Shown in pieces: positions 1 to 9,088 of a stretch of 52,962 nucleotides of DNA; position 1 is the first letter of the stretch, and every line of letters begins with the position of its first letter. The notes beneath the pieces were generated by a model. It did no database searches. It was not told where the DNA came from and saw only the letters and a program-made list of their open reading frames with translations. Source of the stretch: an uncultured Bacilli bacterium (GTDB lineage Bacteria; Bacillota_I; Bacilli_A; RF39; UBA660); assembly GCA_944372055.1 (NCBI GenBank), contig CALVYF010000006.1:1-52962 (forward strand). Reading direction: 5' to 3'. A program made the translations under genes and the position numbers.

Positions 1-840
1 GTATCTATTAGAAAAAAAGAATCAGATCCGTTTGGTACGAAAGCAGAAATTAAAAATATCGGTTCTATTTCTAATGTAAAACTAAGTATTGATAAAGAAA
101 TAGAACGTCAAACAAATCTATATGATAATGGTGAGACATTTTTACCACAGACAAGGCGTTTTGATTCTAAACTAAATGATACAGTGTTAATGCGTGTCAA
201 AGAAACGGGAAATGATTATCGTTATTTTCCAGAGCCTGATATTCCATATGTTTATGTAACAGAAGAACAAATAGAAGAGGTAAGAAAAACAATTCCAATG
301 TTACCAGATGAAAGAAGAGAAAAATATCAAACTCTTGGTATTAGTGAAGTAAATGCAAAAAAACTAGTACAGAATAGATCTTTAAGTGATTACTTAAATG
401 AACTATTAGAAGAAAAAATAGATTTCAAAACAGCATCTAATTTATTATTAGGAGACATTTCTGCATATTTAAACAAAAATGAAACAGAAATTACAAAAAC
501 TTATCTTACAACAGAAAAGTTTATTGAGTTAACTAATAATATAAGCGATGGAACATTAACTAGTAAAAATCTAAAAGAAATACTAGATACCATCATGGAA
601 AGTGATAAAACAATAAAAGAGATTATTAAAGAGGCAGGAATAAAAAATATTACAGATGATTCAGCAATCAAAGAAATGATTAGTAAAGTAATCAGCGAAA
701 ACCCAGATAGTGTGGCAGATTATAAAGCAGGAAAAGACCGTGCTATAAAATATTTGATGGGACAAGTAATGAAAGAAAGTAAAGGTACACTAAACCCTAA
801 AATGGCTATGGACATTTTAATAGAAGAGTTAAACAAGTAA
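1..840 (+). CDS. gatB: Asp/Glu-tRNA amidotransferase subunit B, 3' part
   Basis: The frame is open from base 1 and ends at TAA 838-840, giving about 279 codons; the 5' end lies outside the window. The in-frame ATG at 184 is not the start, because conserved GatB sequence (FGTKAEIKNIGSISNV) precedes it. RYFPEPDIP is another GatB core motif. The last 150 or so residues are the helical GatB/YqeY tail domain that contacts tRNA. In the family, GatCAB converts misacylated Glu-tRNA(Gln) or Asp-tRNA(Asn) to the correct amide form in the cytoplasm. gatC and gatA are expected just upstream but cannot be seen. No terminator is obvious; the next promoter starts at the base after the stop codon. Confidence 0.95.
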   Translation, partial: VSIRKKESDPFGTKAEIKNIGSISNVKLSIDKEIERQTNLYDNGETFLPQTRRFDSKLNDTVLMRVKETGNDYRYFPEPDIPYVYVTEEQIEEVRKTIPMLPDERREKYQTLGISEVNAKKLVQNRSLSDYLNELLEEKIDFKTASNLLLGDISAYLNKNETEITKTYLTTEKFIELTNNISDGTLTSKNLKEILDTIMESDKTIKEIIKEAGIKNITDDSAIKEMISKVISENPDSVADYKAGKDRAIKYLMGQVMKESKGTLNPKMAMDILIEELNK

Positions 841-869
841 TTGAAAAAGCAATATACATAGTGTATAAT
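841..869 (+). promoter_or_regulatory. SigA-type promoter
   Basis: TTGAAA at 841-846, a 17-nt spacer and TATAAT at 864-869. It lies directly after the gatB stop and 24 bp before the start at 894, so it should drive the 894-4774 gene group. Confidence 0.75.
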
Positions 870-893
870 TAAAATACTAGGATGTGATGATAA

Positions 894-1355
894 ATGAGTT
901 TTATAAGAAAAAATAAATTTGTAATTATAGCAATAGGAGTATTTTTAATATTAGTAGTTCTAGTCTTCCAAATAGCAACTATGTTTTTTCCAGAGGAAGG
1001 AACAGCATTATATGGAGATCGTCTAGATGGAATTGAAGAAGTAGAACTTTCCAATAGTAAATTAACAAAAATTGAATCAAATTTAAAATCAGATGGAGCA
1101 GTAAAAGAAGCAGAAGTAAGTGTTGCCGGCAAGATCGTAGAAGTAATTATTACAGTGCAAGATGACACCTCTGTAGATACTGCAAAAGCATTAAATACGA
1201 AAGTATTAGATTCCTTAAGTGATAAAGAGAAAAAATTTTATGATATTCAAATCTTTGTAAAAAAGGATAGCGAAGCAACTGATTTTCCTATTATCGGTTA
1301 TAAGCACCACGCAAAAGATACATTCTCATGGACCAAAGATAGGGGCGCAGAATAA
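894..1355 (+). CDS. small single-pass membrane protein, unknown
   Basis: 153 residues. A short basic N-terminus is followed by one hydrophobic segment (about residues 8-31) and an extracellular-type soluble domain rich in Lys, Asp and Val. No family is recognised. The region around VSVAGKIVEVIITVQDD has alternating hydrophobic residues like a small alpha/beta fold of the kind seen in Asp23/YhcN-type envelope proteins, but this is only a resemblance. The stop overlaps the next start (TAATG at 1353-1357), so the two genes are probably translationally coupled and may work together at the membrane. Confidence 0.7.
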   Translation: MSFIRKNKFVIIAIGVFLILVVLVFQIATMFFPEEGTALYGDRLDGIEEVELSNSKLTKIESNLKSDGAVKEAEVSVAGKIVEVIITVQDDTSVDTAKALNTKVLDSLSDKEKKFYDIQIFVKKDSEATDFPIIGYKHHAKDTFSWTKDRGAE

Positions 1356-3394
1356 TGAAAAAGAAACTAATTATAATTATTCCTATTATAATAGCGATAG
1401 TTACATTTGTCTTTGTTTACCGTTATTACAATAAGGAAGATGAGACAACAACCCTAACGGTACGAGAAAAACAATGGGTACAAGAACATGCCGATCAAAC
1501 TTATGACTTCGAAGTAGTAAACAATTATCCTTTATATGGAACAAACGGAAGTGGAGTTATCTTCAGCTTCCTAGATGATTTTGAAGAAAATATTGGATTA
1601 GAATTCAATAGAATTCCATATCTAAAAGAATCTAAGACTTCAATTGATGGTTTTAGAATTAGAATATTAAATAATAATACTAAATTAACAGATAACGATT
1701 TACCATTATTTAATGATAATTATGTTGCTGTTGGAAAAACATATCAAAGAATCAATAATATCAAAGACTTTAAAAATGTCACTTTTGGTGTATTTAAAGA
1801 TGATTCTAGTGATATTAGTTATTATTTAAAAAGTGGAACCAATTTATCATTTAAGACTTATGATGAAATTGAAGATATATATAAAGCATTAGATAATGAT
1901 GAAGTTGATATGGTAATTGTACCAAACATTATGTATTTAAATTACACCATTGATAATGATAAATATTCAATTAATTATTTCTTTACAGAAATGCAAAAAC
2001 AAATTGTATTAACATTAAGTAAAGATAATGAAGAATTAAATAAGATTGTTACAAAATACTATAATAAATGGAGACAGACAAAGTATGTCCAAGAATATAA
2101 TGATGCATATTTAGATTATTATTTAGAAGAAAATGATTTAAATGCCAAAACAAAAGCAGAATTAATTTCTAAAAATTATACATATGGATACGTAGAAAAT
2201 CCTCCATATGAACAATTAGTAAATGGTAAAGTAGCTGGAATTGCTGGAGAATATGTAGATAGAGTAGCAAGACTTTCAGGAATTAACTTTAAATATAAAA
2301 AGTATGATACTGTAGAAGATTTAGAAAAAGCTATCGATAAAGGGGAAATAGATTTATATTTTGATTATTATAATTACAACAATAATAAATATAAATCAAC
2401 CCTATCAACATTTATTGAACAATATGTAGTATTAGGAAAAGAAGAAGATAATCATATCGTAACTTCTTTTGAAAGTATGAAAGATGAACCTCTAGCGATG
2501 CTAGGAAATGATTCTTTATATAATTATTTTTCAAATAATGCTAGAGCAAAAATCAAAACCTACGATAATATTGATGATTTAGTAAAAGAAAGTGGTAACC
2601 GCTTAATTGTTGTGGACCGAGAAATCTATACTCATTATCAAACTACAAAATTTAAAAAATTAAAATTATTGTATAATGATACAATGATGAATGATTATAA
2701 ATTTATGGTAAAGAATAATAATGAAGCATTCTATGATTTATTTAACTATATCATTAATACTAATTCTTACTATAATTACAGAAATAGTGGTATTACTAAT
2801 TTACATGCGTCTATATTAGAAAACTCTACTTTAGAGCAAGTATATACAATAGTTTTAACCATTATCTTTGTACCATTAATTATTCTATTAGCTGTTTATT
2901 TAATTATAAAGAAGAAAAAACAGATTAAGAAAGTAAAAGCCAGTGATAGACACAAATATACTGATATGCTTACTTCTTTAAAAAATAGAAATTATCTAAA
3001 TGCTAAAATGCCTGAATGGGAAGAATCCAAAGTATTCCCACAAGCAATAGTAATGGTAGATTTAAATAATGTTAAATACATTAATGATAATTATGGTCAT
3101 GAAGAAGGAGATGACCTAATTATCAAAGCTGCTGGTGTCTTAGTAAATACACAATTAGAGAATAGTGAAATTATACGTACAGATGGTAACGAGTTTTTGA
3201 TTTACCTAGTTGGTTATAGTGAAAGACAAGTTTCTACTTATGTAAAAAAACTAGGAAAAGAAATGAAGAATTTACCTCATGAATTTGGTGCTGCTATCGG
3301 TTACAGTATGATTACAGATGAAATTAAAACATTAGATGATGCTATCAATGAAGCAACATTAGAAATGATAACAGCAAAAGAAGAAATGAAGTAA
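1355..3394 (+). CDS. two-SBP-domain membrane sensor with degenerate GGDEF domain
   Basis: 679 residues. There is an N-terminal anchor (about 3-22), then two solute-binding-protein type 3-like lobes outside the cell. The first opens with LTVREKQWVQEH, resembling the entry to SBP domains of EvgS-type sensors; the second starts near residue 270. A second membrane helix follows (about 490-515), then a cytoplasmic GGDEF-fold domain (about 535-679). The signature is DGNEF at residues 610-614 instead of GGDEF, so the first Gly and the metal-binding Asp are replaced; upstream DLNNVKYINDNYGHEEGDD is well preserved. In the family GGDEF makes cyclic di-GMP. Here the domain may be inactive and act as a nucleotide-binding or signalling module; that is inference. 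No EAL or HD-GYP partner is in the window. Confidence 0.8.
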   Translation: MKKKLIIIIPIIIAIVTFVFVYRYYNKEDETTTLTVREKQWVQEHADQTYDFEVVNNYPLYGTNGSGVIFSFLDDFEENIGLEFNRIPYLKESKTSIDGFRIRILNNNTKLTDNDLPLFNDNYVAVGKTYQRINNIKDFKNVTFGVFKDDSSDISYYLKSGTNLSFKTYDEIEDIYKALDNDEVDMVIVPNIMYLNYTIDNDKYSINYFFTEMQKQIVLTLSKDNEELNKIVTKYYNKWRQTKYVQEYNDAYLDYYLEENDLNAKTKAELISKNYTYGYVENPPYEQLVNGKVAGIAGEYVDRVARLSGINFKYKKYDTVEDLEKAIDKGEIDLYFDYYNYNNNKYKSTLSTFIEQYVVLGKEEDNHIVTSFESMKDEPLAMLGNDSLYNYFSNNARAKIKTYDNIDDLVKESGNRLIVVDREIYTHYQTTKFKKLKLLYNDTMMNDYKFMVKNNNEAFYDLFNYIINTNSYYNYRNSGITNLHASILENSTLEQVYTIVLTIIFVPLIILLAVYLIIKKKKQIKKVKASDRHKYTDMLTSLKNRNYLNAKMPEWEESKVFPQAIVMVDLNNVKYINDNYGHEEGDDLIIKAAGVLVNTQLENSEIIRTDGNEFLIYLVGYSERQVSTYVKKLGKEMKNLPHEFGAAIGYSMITDEIKTLDDAINEATLEMITAKEEMK

Positions 3395-3409
3395 AAGGGA
3401 TGAAGAAAT

Positions 3410-4255
3410 ATGGAGCAAGTAACAGGATTTTTCAAAAAAGTCATTTCAATTATTACAAAACCTGAAATGAGAGTACTTCCTGGACAACTTGCTTTTTTCT
3501 TTGTACTCTCAATTATTCCTTTAGTTGCATTAATAGGTGCAATTGCTTCCAGGTTTTCAATACCAATGGAAGCATTAGATGAATATTTATTATCGGCTTT
3601 GCCAGGATCTGTAGCGGAGCTATTTACAAATGCAGTAACAAGAGATAGTATTAACTTCAATATTGTAGTATTTTTCTTTTCTGCTTTCCTTCTAGCTTCT
3701 AACGGAACACATTCAATGATTATAACTTCCAATGAAATATATAAAATAAAATCAGATAATATATTAAAAAGAAGACTAAAAGCAATAGGCATGACTTCAA
3801 TTTTACTTGGAATATTTCTATTCTTGATACTCGTTCCAGTTTGCGGAGACAATATTTTTGAAATCATAAAAGAGACATCAAATAATGAAGGATTTATCAA
3901 TTTTATTTATCGAGTATATCAAATTATAAAGTATCCAATTTCAATATTAGTTGTATACTTTAATATCAAATTATTATATGTATTAGCTCCTGATAAAAAG
4001 ATAAGAAGTAAAACAACAACAAAAGGAGCACTATTTACAACAATTAGTTGGATTTTAGCAACAGAGATATATACCTTCTATATAGGAACCTTCTCTAGCT
4101 ATGACGTATTTTATGGAAGTATTTCTAATATTGTAATTTTACTATTATGGATTTATATTTTATCGTATATATTTGTCGTAGGAATGGCAATCAATGCAGG
4201 AAATACAAAAGAAGAAGATATTGAAAGAACGGGAATGTTACTTACTAAAAAATAA
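3410..4255 (+). CDS. YihY/BrkB family membrane protein
   Basis: 281 residues with about six membrane helices. The N-terminal LPGQLAFFFVLSIIPLVALI is typical of the YihY/virulence factor BrkB family, once misnamed ribonuclease BN. The cellular role of the family is not settled; transport or envelope functions have been suggested. Length agrees with the family (about 280-300). It begins 15 bp after the GGDEF gene stop, with GGGATGAAG-type spacing upstream, and is probably in the same transcript. Confidence 0.85.
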   Translation: MEQVTGFFKKVISIITKPEMRVLPGQLAFFFVLSIIPLVALIGAIASRFSIPMEALDEYLLSALPGSVAELFTNAVTRDSINFNIVVFFFSAFLLASNGTHSMIITSNEIYKIKSDNILKRRLKAIGMTSILLGIFLFLILVPVCGDNIFEIIKETSNNEGFINFIYRVYQIIKYPISILVVYFNIKLLYVLAPDKKIRSKTTTKGALFTTISWILATEIYTFYIGTFSSYDVFYGSISNIVILLLWIYILSYIFVVGMAINAGNTKEEDIERTGMLLTKK

Positions 4256-4276
4256 TTTTTATAAGGAGAAGTATTA

Positions 4277-4774
4277 ATGATAATAGCAGGGCAAATTTTA
4301 GGTTTTATATATTTAATAATTTTTGTTATTAGTTTTCAATTTAAAAAATTAGAAACTTTAATGAAAATTAGAATAGTGTCCAAAATAATAGCAACCTTGC
4401 ATTATTTGTTTTTAAGTGCTTATTCCGGAGCAGTTTCTCAATTTATTAGCATCTTCCCAAACTATTTTTCTTATAAATATCAAGGTCAAAAGAAAAACAA
4501 GATAATCGCTTTTCTATTTATTATAATATTTTTTATTTCAGGAATTATCACCTATCAAAATATATATGACACCCTTCCAATAATAGGATCGATATTAACT
4601 GTTATTGCAATATTTCAAACAAATACGAAATATGTTAGAGCATTTCAATTAATTATCTCACCATTCTTTTTAGTTTATAATATAGTCAGTCATTCTTATG
4701 CTGGAATCATTATGGAAATATTAGTAGTTATTTCATGTTTGATAGGAATGGTGAGATTAGATAAAAGTAAATAA
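4277..4774 (+). CDS. YgjV family inner-membrane protein
   Basis: 165 residues, almost entirely hydrophobic with five or six predicted helices. The opening (GQILGFIYLIIFVISFQFK) and the spacing of polar breaks match the YgjV family of small membrane proteins, whose function is unknown. A clear AAGGAGAAG ribosome binding site precedes the ATG. It ends the 894-4774 gene group, being followed by a strong terminator. Confidence 0.75.
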   Translation: MIIAGQILGFIYLIIFVISFQFKKLETLMKIRIVSKIIATLHYLFLSAYSGAVSQFISIFPNYFSYKYQGQKKNKIIAFLFIIIFFISGIITYQNIYDTLPIIGSILTVIAIFQTNTKYVRAFQLIISPFFLVYNIVSHSYAGIIMEILVVISCLIGMVRLDKSK

Positions 4775-4785
4775 GAAAGAAAATA

Positions 4786-4808
4786 AATACACTACGGTGT
4801 ATTTTTTT
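4786..4808 (+). terminator. Rho-independent terminator
   Basis: AATACAC (4786-4792), loop TACG, GTGTATT (4797-4803), running into a T tract. Perfect 7-bp stem. Confidence 0.85.
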
Positions 4809-4830
4809 GATTTAAAGATTTGCGAAGTAA

Positions 4831-4859
4831 TTGAAAAAGTATAATAATAATGCTATAAT
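4831..4859 (+). promoter_or_regulatory. SigA-type promoter with extended -10, for the LtaS-type gene
   Basis: TTGAAA at 4831-4836, a 17-nt spacer, TG-C, TATAAT at 4854-4859. It lies 47 bp upstream of the ATG at 4907. The ATGCTATAAT form recurs at 29258-29268 and 50798-50808. Confidence 0.85.
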
Positions 4860-4906
4860 GTAATAAGCAAAGTTCGAGATGAGAAACATAAAAGCGAGGT
4901 TGGACA

Positions 4907-6997
4907 ATGAAGAATTTAAAGAATAGTTGGAATAGACTGATAAAGTCGTTACAAAAGAATTTAAAACGAGTAAAAGAAGAACACTTAATTAGAGAATATA
5001 TAAAGAACAATAGCTTATTCTTAACCTTCGTAATTACTTGTGTTATTAACTCAACAATGCTAAGATTTTTCTGTATTAATTCTACAGAAAACTATTTAGC
5101 AATTGCACCAATATTAGCGGATTTATCCATTGTAACAGTCGTTGGTGGACTTGGATATTTATTAAAGCCAAAGAATCGATTTGGATACTATTTAGGGTTT
5201 AGTATTTTCTTTTCCGCAATATGTTTAATTAATTCAATATATTATACATACTACACATCTTTTGCTTCAGTTTCTATGCTATCTTTAACCCAATATGTAG
5301 GAGATGTAGGAGATGCTGTAGTAGAACAAGTAATTAATTTTAAGGACTTTTTATACATCTTAGGACCAGTAATATTAGTACTTGTAAATACTAGATTAAA
5401 AAAGAAAAATTACTATAAAAAAGTGGAAATAAAGTCAGATAGAAAGAAAAGAACTATTAAAACTGTAGCAGTTGGAGCTGTAATTGCTATTATATTTATT
5501 TTAACACTAACTCCAACAGACATGTCTAGACTAGTAAAACAATGGAATCGTGAATACATTGTTATGAAATATGGTATTTATATTTATCAAGCAAATGATG
5601 TAGTAGCATCCATCCAACCAAAAATAAATTCATTATTTGGTTATGATCAAGCAAAAAAATTGTTTAAAGATTACTTTAAGGACAAAGAAGAACATCAGGA
5701 TAACAAATATACCAATATTTTTGAAGGGAAAAATGTGATTGTAATTCATGGAGAAAGTTTGCAAACCAATTTAATGAGCCTATCATTTAATGGTGAAGAA
5801 GTAACGCCGAATTTAAATAAATTGGCAGAAGAGGGAATGTTCTTTTCGAATTTTTATTCTCCAGTAAGTGTTGGAACAAGTAGTGATGCAGAATTGATGT
5901 TTAATACTTCACTTTTACCAACGAAGAGTGGAACTGCTTTTGTGTCTTATTCGGATAGAACTTATAATGCCACTCCAAAATTATTAGGAGAAAAGGGGTA
6001 TTATACATTTAGTATGCATGGAAATAATGCCGATTTTTGGAATAGAAGGAATATGCATAACAGTTTAGGATATGACCGTTTCTATAGTAAAACAGATTAT
6101 AATGTAACAAAAGAAAATACAGTTGGACTTGGAATCAATGACTATGCATTTTTCGATCAATCTGTAGAGAAATTGAAAAAAATTGCTAAAAAACATGATA
6201 AATGGTATGGTATGATGATGATGCTATCAAATCATACTCCATTTTCAGAGGTAGATAAATATGGAGATTTCCCAGTAGACATCAAGGAAACAGTAACTAA
6301 TGAAGATGGAACAACAGAAGAAGTTACTTATCCATATATGGAAGGAACAAAATTAGGAAATTATTTTAAATCTGCTCATTATGCCGATGGAGCGATTGGA
6401 GAATTAATAGAGAGATTAGATGAGGAAGGATTACTAGAAAATACCATAGTCGTTATTTATGGAGACCATGATGCTAGACTCCCAAGAGCAGACTATAATA
6501 GATTATATAACTATGATAAAGAGACAGATTCTATATTAGATAAAGATGATCCTAATTATAAAGAATATGATTCTTACCAATATGAATTGGGTAGAAAGGT
6601 TCCTCTAATAATTTGGAGCAAAGATATGAAAGGAACTGATTTAAATAAGGAATACACAAATGTAATGAGTATGTATGATGTAGAGCCAACCCTTGGTAAT
6701 ATGTTGGGTTATTCTAATGAATACGCCTTAGGACATGATATTTTTGATATTAAAGATCAAAATATTGTAGTATTCCCTAATGGAAATTGGCTAACAAATG
6801 ATGTTTACTACAATAGTCAAAAAGAAGAATATTTATCATTAACAGATAAACCAGTAACAGAAGAAGAAATTAAAAAGAATAACGAATATGCAAGTAGTCT
6901 ACTAGATGTTTCTAATGATATAATAATATTTGACTTGTTAAAGAAAGATCAAACAGATGAAAATAAGGTAATAGAAGCACAAGAGAAAGGGGCCTAG
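4907..6997 (+). CDS. ltaS: LTA synthase-type sulfatase-fold phosphoglycerol transferase
   Basis: 696 residues. There are five membrane helices (about 36-55, 63-85, 92-117, 147-163 and 186-203) and an extracellular sulfatase-fold domain from about 275. Visible catalytic features: metal-ligand Glu in IHGES (E283), the nucleophile Thr in VGTSSDAE (T324), and later YGDHDAR with metal-binding Asp/His. In the family LtaS moves glycerol-phosphate from phosphatidylglycerol onto a lipid anchor to build lipoteichoic acid on the outer membrane face. It is preceded by its own promoter and followed after 3 bp by a partner gene. LtaS itself is the best guess; a primase-like or other polymer specificity cannot be excluded from sequence alone. 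Confidence 0.85.
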   Translation: MKNLKNSWNRLIKSLQKNLKRVKEEHLIREYIKNNSLFLTFVITCVINSTMLRFFCINSTENYLAIAPILADLSIVTVVGGLGYLLKPKNRFGYYLGFSIFFSAICLINSIYYTYYTSFASVSMLSLTQYVGDVGDAVVEQVINFKDFLYILGPVILVLVNTRLKKKNYYKKVEIKSDRKKRTIKTVAVGAVIAIIFILTLTPTDMSRLVKQWNREYIVMKYGIYIYQANDVVASIQPKINSLFGYDQAKKLFKDYFKDKEEHQDNKYTNIFEGKNVIVIHGESLQTNLMSLSFNGEEVTPNLNKLAEEGMFFSNFYSPVSVGTSSDAELMFNTSLLPTKSGTAFVSYSDRTYNATPKLLGEKGYYTFSMHGNNADFWNRRNMHNSLGYDRFYSKTDYNVTKENTVGLGINDYAFFDQSVEKLKKIAKKHDKWYGMMMMLSNHTPFSEVDKYGDFPVDIKETVTNEDGTTEEVTYPYMEGTKLGNYFKSAHYADGAIGELIERLDEEGLLENTIVVIYGDHDARLPRADYNRLYNYDKETDSILDKDDPNYKEYDSYQYELGRKVPLIIWSKDMKGTDLNKEYTNVMSMYDVEPTLGNMLGYSNEYALGHDIFDIKDQNIVVFPNGNWLTNDVYYNSQKEEYLSLTDKPVTEEEIKKNNEYASSLLDVSNDIIIFDLLKKDQTDENKVIEAQEKGA

Positions 6998-7000
6998 TCT

Positions 7001-7627
7001 ATGAAACTAAAGAAAAAACCAAAAAGAATCCTAATTACCATCCTAGTTTTGGCTGCTATAGCGGCAATCGCTTTTGTCGGATATAACGTATTTTTTGGTA
7101 AACAAGAAGTAAAAGAAGCAAAAGTATTAAAAACAATAAAAGAATACGGGTATACATTAAAAGACAATAAAACAAAAAGATATCAAGAAATGTTTGGAGA
7201 ATTAGATAAAATATTAAAGAAAGACCCAGTAGATGAAGAAGAATATGTAAAAAAAATAACAGAAATGTTTATTTATGACTTTTATAGCTTAAATGATAAA
7301 AGTACAAAAACAGATGTGGGGGGAACAGACTTTATCTATGGTAATATTCTAGAAAACTTTTTAAGTAATGCAGAAGATACCTATTATAAATATGTAGAAA
7401 GTAATATGTATAATGATAGAAAGCAAGAATTGCCTGTAGTAGACGAAATAAAAATCGATAGTGTAGAACAAACAGAGTTTGCTTATGGCGAAGAGACGGA
7501 TGAAGAGGCCTATGAAGTAACAGTATCATGGACTTATACTAATAAAGAGTTTAATGACTATCAAAAAGAAGCAACATTAATCTTTATTCACGATGGTATA
7601 AAACTTTCTCTAGTAGAGCTAAAATAG
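7001..7627 (+). CDS. membrane-anchored protein of unknown function paired with ltaS
   Basis: 208 residues: a basic N-terminus, one membrane helix (about 9-32), then an acidic/basic soluble extracellular domain ending in strands such as AYEVTVSWTYTNKEF. No recognised family. Only 3 bp separate it from ltaS, so it is co-transcribed and may support lipoteichoic acid synthesis or sit in the same envelope complex; that is inference from position. The stop codon lies inside the stem of the terminator. Confidence 0.7.
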   Translation: MKLKKKPKRILITILVLAAIAAIAFVGYNVFFGKQEVKEAKVLKTIKEYGYTLKDNKTKRYQEMFGELDKILKKDPVDEEEYVKKITEMFIYDFYSLNDKSTKTDVGGTDFIYGNILENFLSNAEDTYYKYVESNMYNDRKQELPVVDEIKIDSVEQTEFAYGEETDEEAYEVTVSWTYTNKEFNDYQKEATLIFIHDGIKLSLVELK

Positions 7628-7648
7628 AAGCATTGCTTCTATTTTCTT
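7623..7648 (+). terminator. Rho-independent terminator
   Basis: AATAGAAGC (7623-7631), loop ATT, GCTTCTATT (7635-7643), then a T-rich run. The stop codon TAG (7625-7627) is part of the stem. Confidence 0.8.
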
Positions 7649-7684
7649 TTTGCTTTATAATAAAGGTAGCGATGAAAATCGCTA
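7634..7684 (+). promoter_or_regulatory. promoter plus 5'-terminal GNRA hairpin for redox operon
   Basis: TTGCTT (7634-7639), 16-nt spacer, TATAAT (7656-7661), overlapping the preceding terminator. The predicted transcript would begin near 7667, at a perfect 7-bp hairpin: TAGCGAT, GAAA tetraloop, ATCGCTA (7667-7684). Such a hairpin may protect the mRNA 5' end; that role is inference. Confidence 0.65.
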
Positions 7685-7702
7685 TAGAAAGGATAGAATA
7701 AA

Positions 7703-8065
7703 ATGATTTTAATTGAATATCCCAAATGCTCAACTTGTAAAAAAGCAAAGAAATATTTAGAAGATAATTCTATAAAATATATAGATAGAAATATAATAAT
7801 GGAGACACCAACAAAAGAAGAGCTAAAAGAGTGGATAGAAAGATTCTCTTTTCCACTAGATAGACTATATAATACTAGTGGAATGAAGTATAGAGAATTA
7901 AACTTAAAAGAAAAAAGAAAAACAATGACTCTAGAGGAACAATTAGAGTTATTATCATCCGATGGGATGTTACTAAAAAGACCAATCCTAATAACAGAAA
8001 ATAAAATGGTAACAGGATTTAGAGAATTAGAATGGAATAAAGTAATTGAGGAGGAAAGAAAATGA
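7703..8065 (+). CDS. ArsC/Spx-family thioredoxin-fold protein
   Basis: 120 residues, the usual length for the ArsC-like family (YffB, MgsR, Spx, arsenate reductase). The redox motif CSTCKKA is near the N-terminus (C10 and C13), and KRPILIT near residue 92 is the family's conserved RP loop. With a CxxC rather than a single Cys, it could be an Spx/MgsR-like transcription regulator or a thiol reductase. Co-transcription with a superoxide reductase and a rubredoxin fusion favours a role in oxidative stress over arsenic resistance. The stop overlaps the next start (ATGA). Confidence 0.8.
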   Translation: MILIEYPKCSTCKKAKKYLEDNSIKYIDRNIIMETPTKEELKEWIERFSFPLDRLYNTSGMKYRELNLKEKRKTMTLEEQLELLSSDGMLLKRPILITENKMVTGFRELEWNKVIEEERK

Positions 8066-8430
8066 AAGAATTAGTTTTAAAAAGATGTAAAAAATGTGGA
8101 GCACTAGTAAAAGTGTTAGAGGAAGGTGCTGGAAAATATATTTGTTGTGGAGAAGAAATGGAAATATTAAAAGCAAATAGTACAGATGCAGCATTTGAAA
8201 AACATGTGCCAACATATGAAAAGGAAGGAGAAAATATTCATATAAAAGTAAACCATGTAATGGAAGAAGAGCACTATATTGAATGGATTTTAGTAAAAAT
8301 GGAAAAAGAAAATAGAGAAGTATTACTACAGCCAGGAGATACACCAGAAATGATAGTACCATATGAAAAAGGAGCTTTAATCTATGCTTACTGCAATAAG
8401 CATGGTTTGTGGAAAACGGAGGTAGAATAA
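8062..8430 (+). CDS. dfx: desulfoferrodoxin (class I superoxide reductase)
   Basis: 122 residues. The N-terminal desulforedoxin centre has C9, C12, C28 and C29, the exact spacing of the rubredoxin-like Fe(SCys)4 site. The catalytic non-haem iron site is complete: EKHVP (E46, K47, H48), H65 and H71 around EEEHYIEW, and C111/H114 in YCNKHGLW. In the family the enzyme reduces superoxide to hydrogen peroxide without making oxygen, taking electrons from rubredoxin, in the cytoplasm of anaerobes. The gene directly downstream encodes a flavin reductase-rubredoxin fusion, a natural electron donor. Confidence 0.95.
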   Translation: MKELVLKRCKKCGALVKVLEEGAGKYICCGEEMEILKANSTDAAFEKHVPTYEKEGENIHIKVNHVMEEEHYIEWILVKMEKENREVLLQPGDTPEMIVPYEKGALIYAYCNKHGLWKTEVE

Positions 8431-9080
8431 TGAGTTTAGAAGCCTTAAACAACCTTAGCTATGGAATGTATATTGTCACTACAAAGCAAAACAATAAAAA
8501 TGTAGGTTGTTTCATTAATACAGCAATGCAAATCACTTCAAAAAATCCTATCATAGCAATTAGCTTAAATAAAGAAAATTATACAAATCAAGTACTAAAA
8601 GAAACAAGAAAGTGTGCGATATCTGTATTGACAGAAAAAGCAAGTCAAGAATTAATATCTAAATTTGGTTTTTTTTCATCAAGAGAAATTAATAAGTTTG
8701 AAGATAGAAATTTTCAATATGTAGAAGAACTACCAGTAATTTTAGAAGATACATGTAGTTATATCATAGGAGAAGTAATAAGAGTAATAGATGTAGAAAC
8801 TCACGATATATTCTTAATTCGTGTATTACAAGCAGAAAATGTATTAGATGATACACCAATGACATATAGATTTTACCATGAAAATTTAAAGGGAAAGGCT
8901 CCAAAGAAAGCACCAACGTATCAAGAAGAAAAAGTAGAAAATAAGGGTAATAAATACCAATGTGCTATCTGCGGATATATTTATGATGACAGTAAAGAAG
9001 ATATTAAGTTCGAAGATTTACCAGATGATTGGACCTGTCCAATGTGTGGAGTAGGAAAAGATAAATTTATAAAGTTATAA
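8430..9080 (+). CDS. flavin reductase-rubredoxin fusion (high-molecular-weight rubredoxin type)
   Basis: 216 residues from the ATG at 8430, which overlaps the dfx stop as TAATG and is preceded by GGAGG at 8418-8422. An upstream in-frame ATG at 8409 lies within dfx and has no comparable binding site. Residues 1 to about 150 are a flavodoxin-reductase-like FMN-binding split barrel; after a linker, residues about 165-216 are a rubredoxin with both Cys pairs ([10 protein letters not shown] and WTCPMCGVG). The architecture matches Hrb of Moorella, which feeds electrons to flavodiiron proteins. Here it probably supplies electrons to the adjacent superoxide reductase; that pairing is inference. Confidence 0.9.
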   Translation: MSLEALNNLSYGMYIVTTKQNNKNVGCFINTAMQITSKNPIIAISLNKENYTNQVLKETRKCAISVLTEKASQELISKFGFFSSREINKFEDRNFQYVEELPVILEDTCSYIIGEVIRVIDVETHDIFLIRVLQAENVLDDTPMTYRFYHENLKGKAPKKAPTYQEEKVENKGNKYQCAICGYIYDDSKEDIKFEDLPDDWTCPMCGVGKDKFIKL

Positions 9081-9088
9081 GAGGTAAA

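Noticed and set aside
3301-3900. 199-codon minus-strand frame
   Set aside because: It lies opposite the YihY and GGDEF genes, has no binding site, and its composition mirrors the plus-strand codons.
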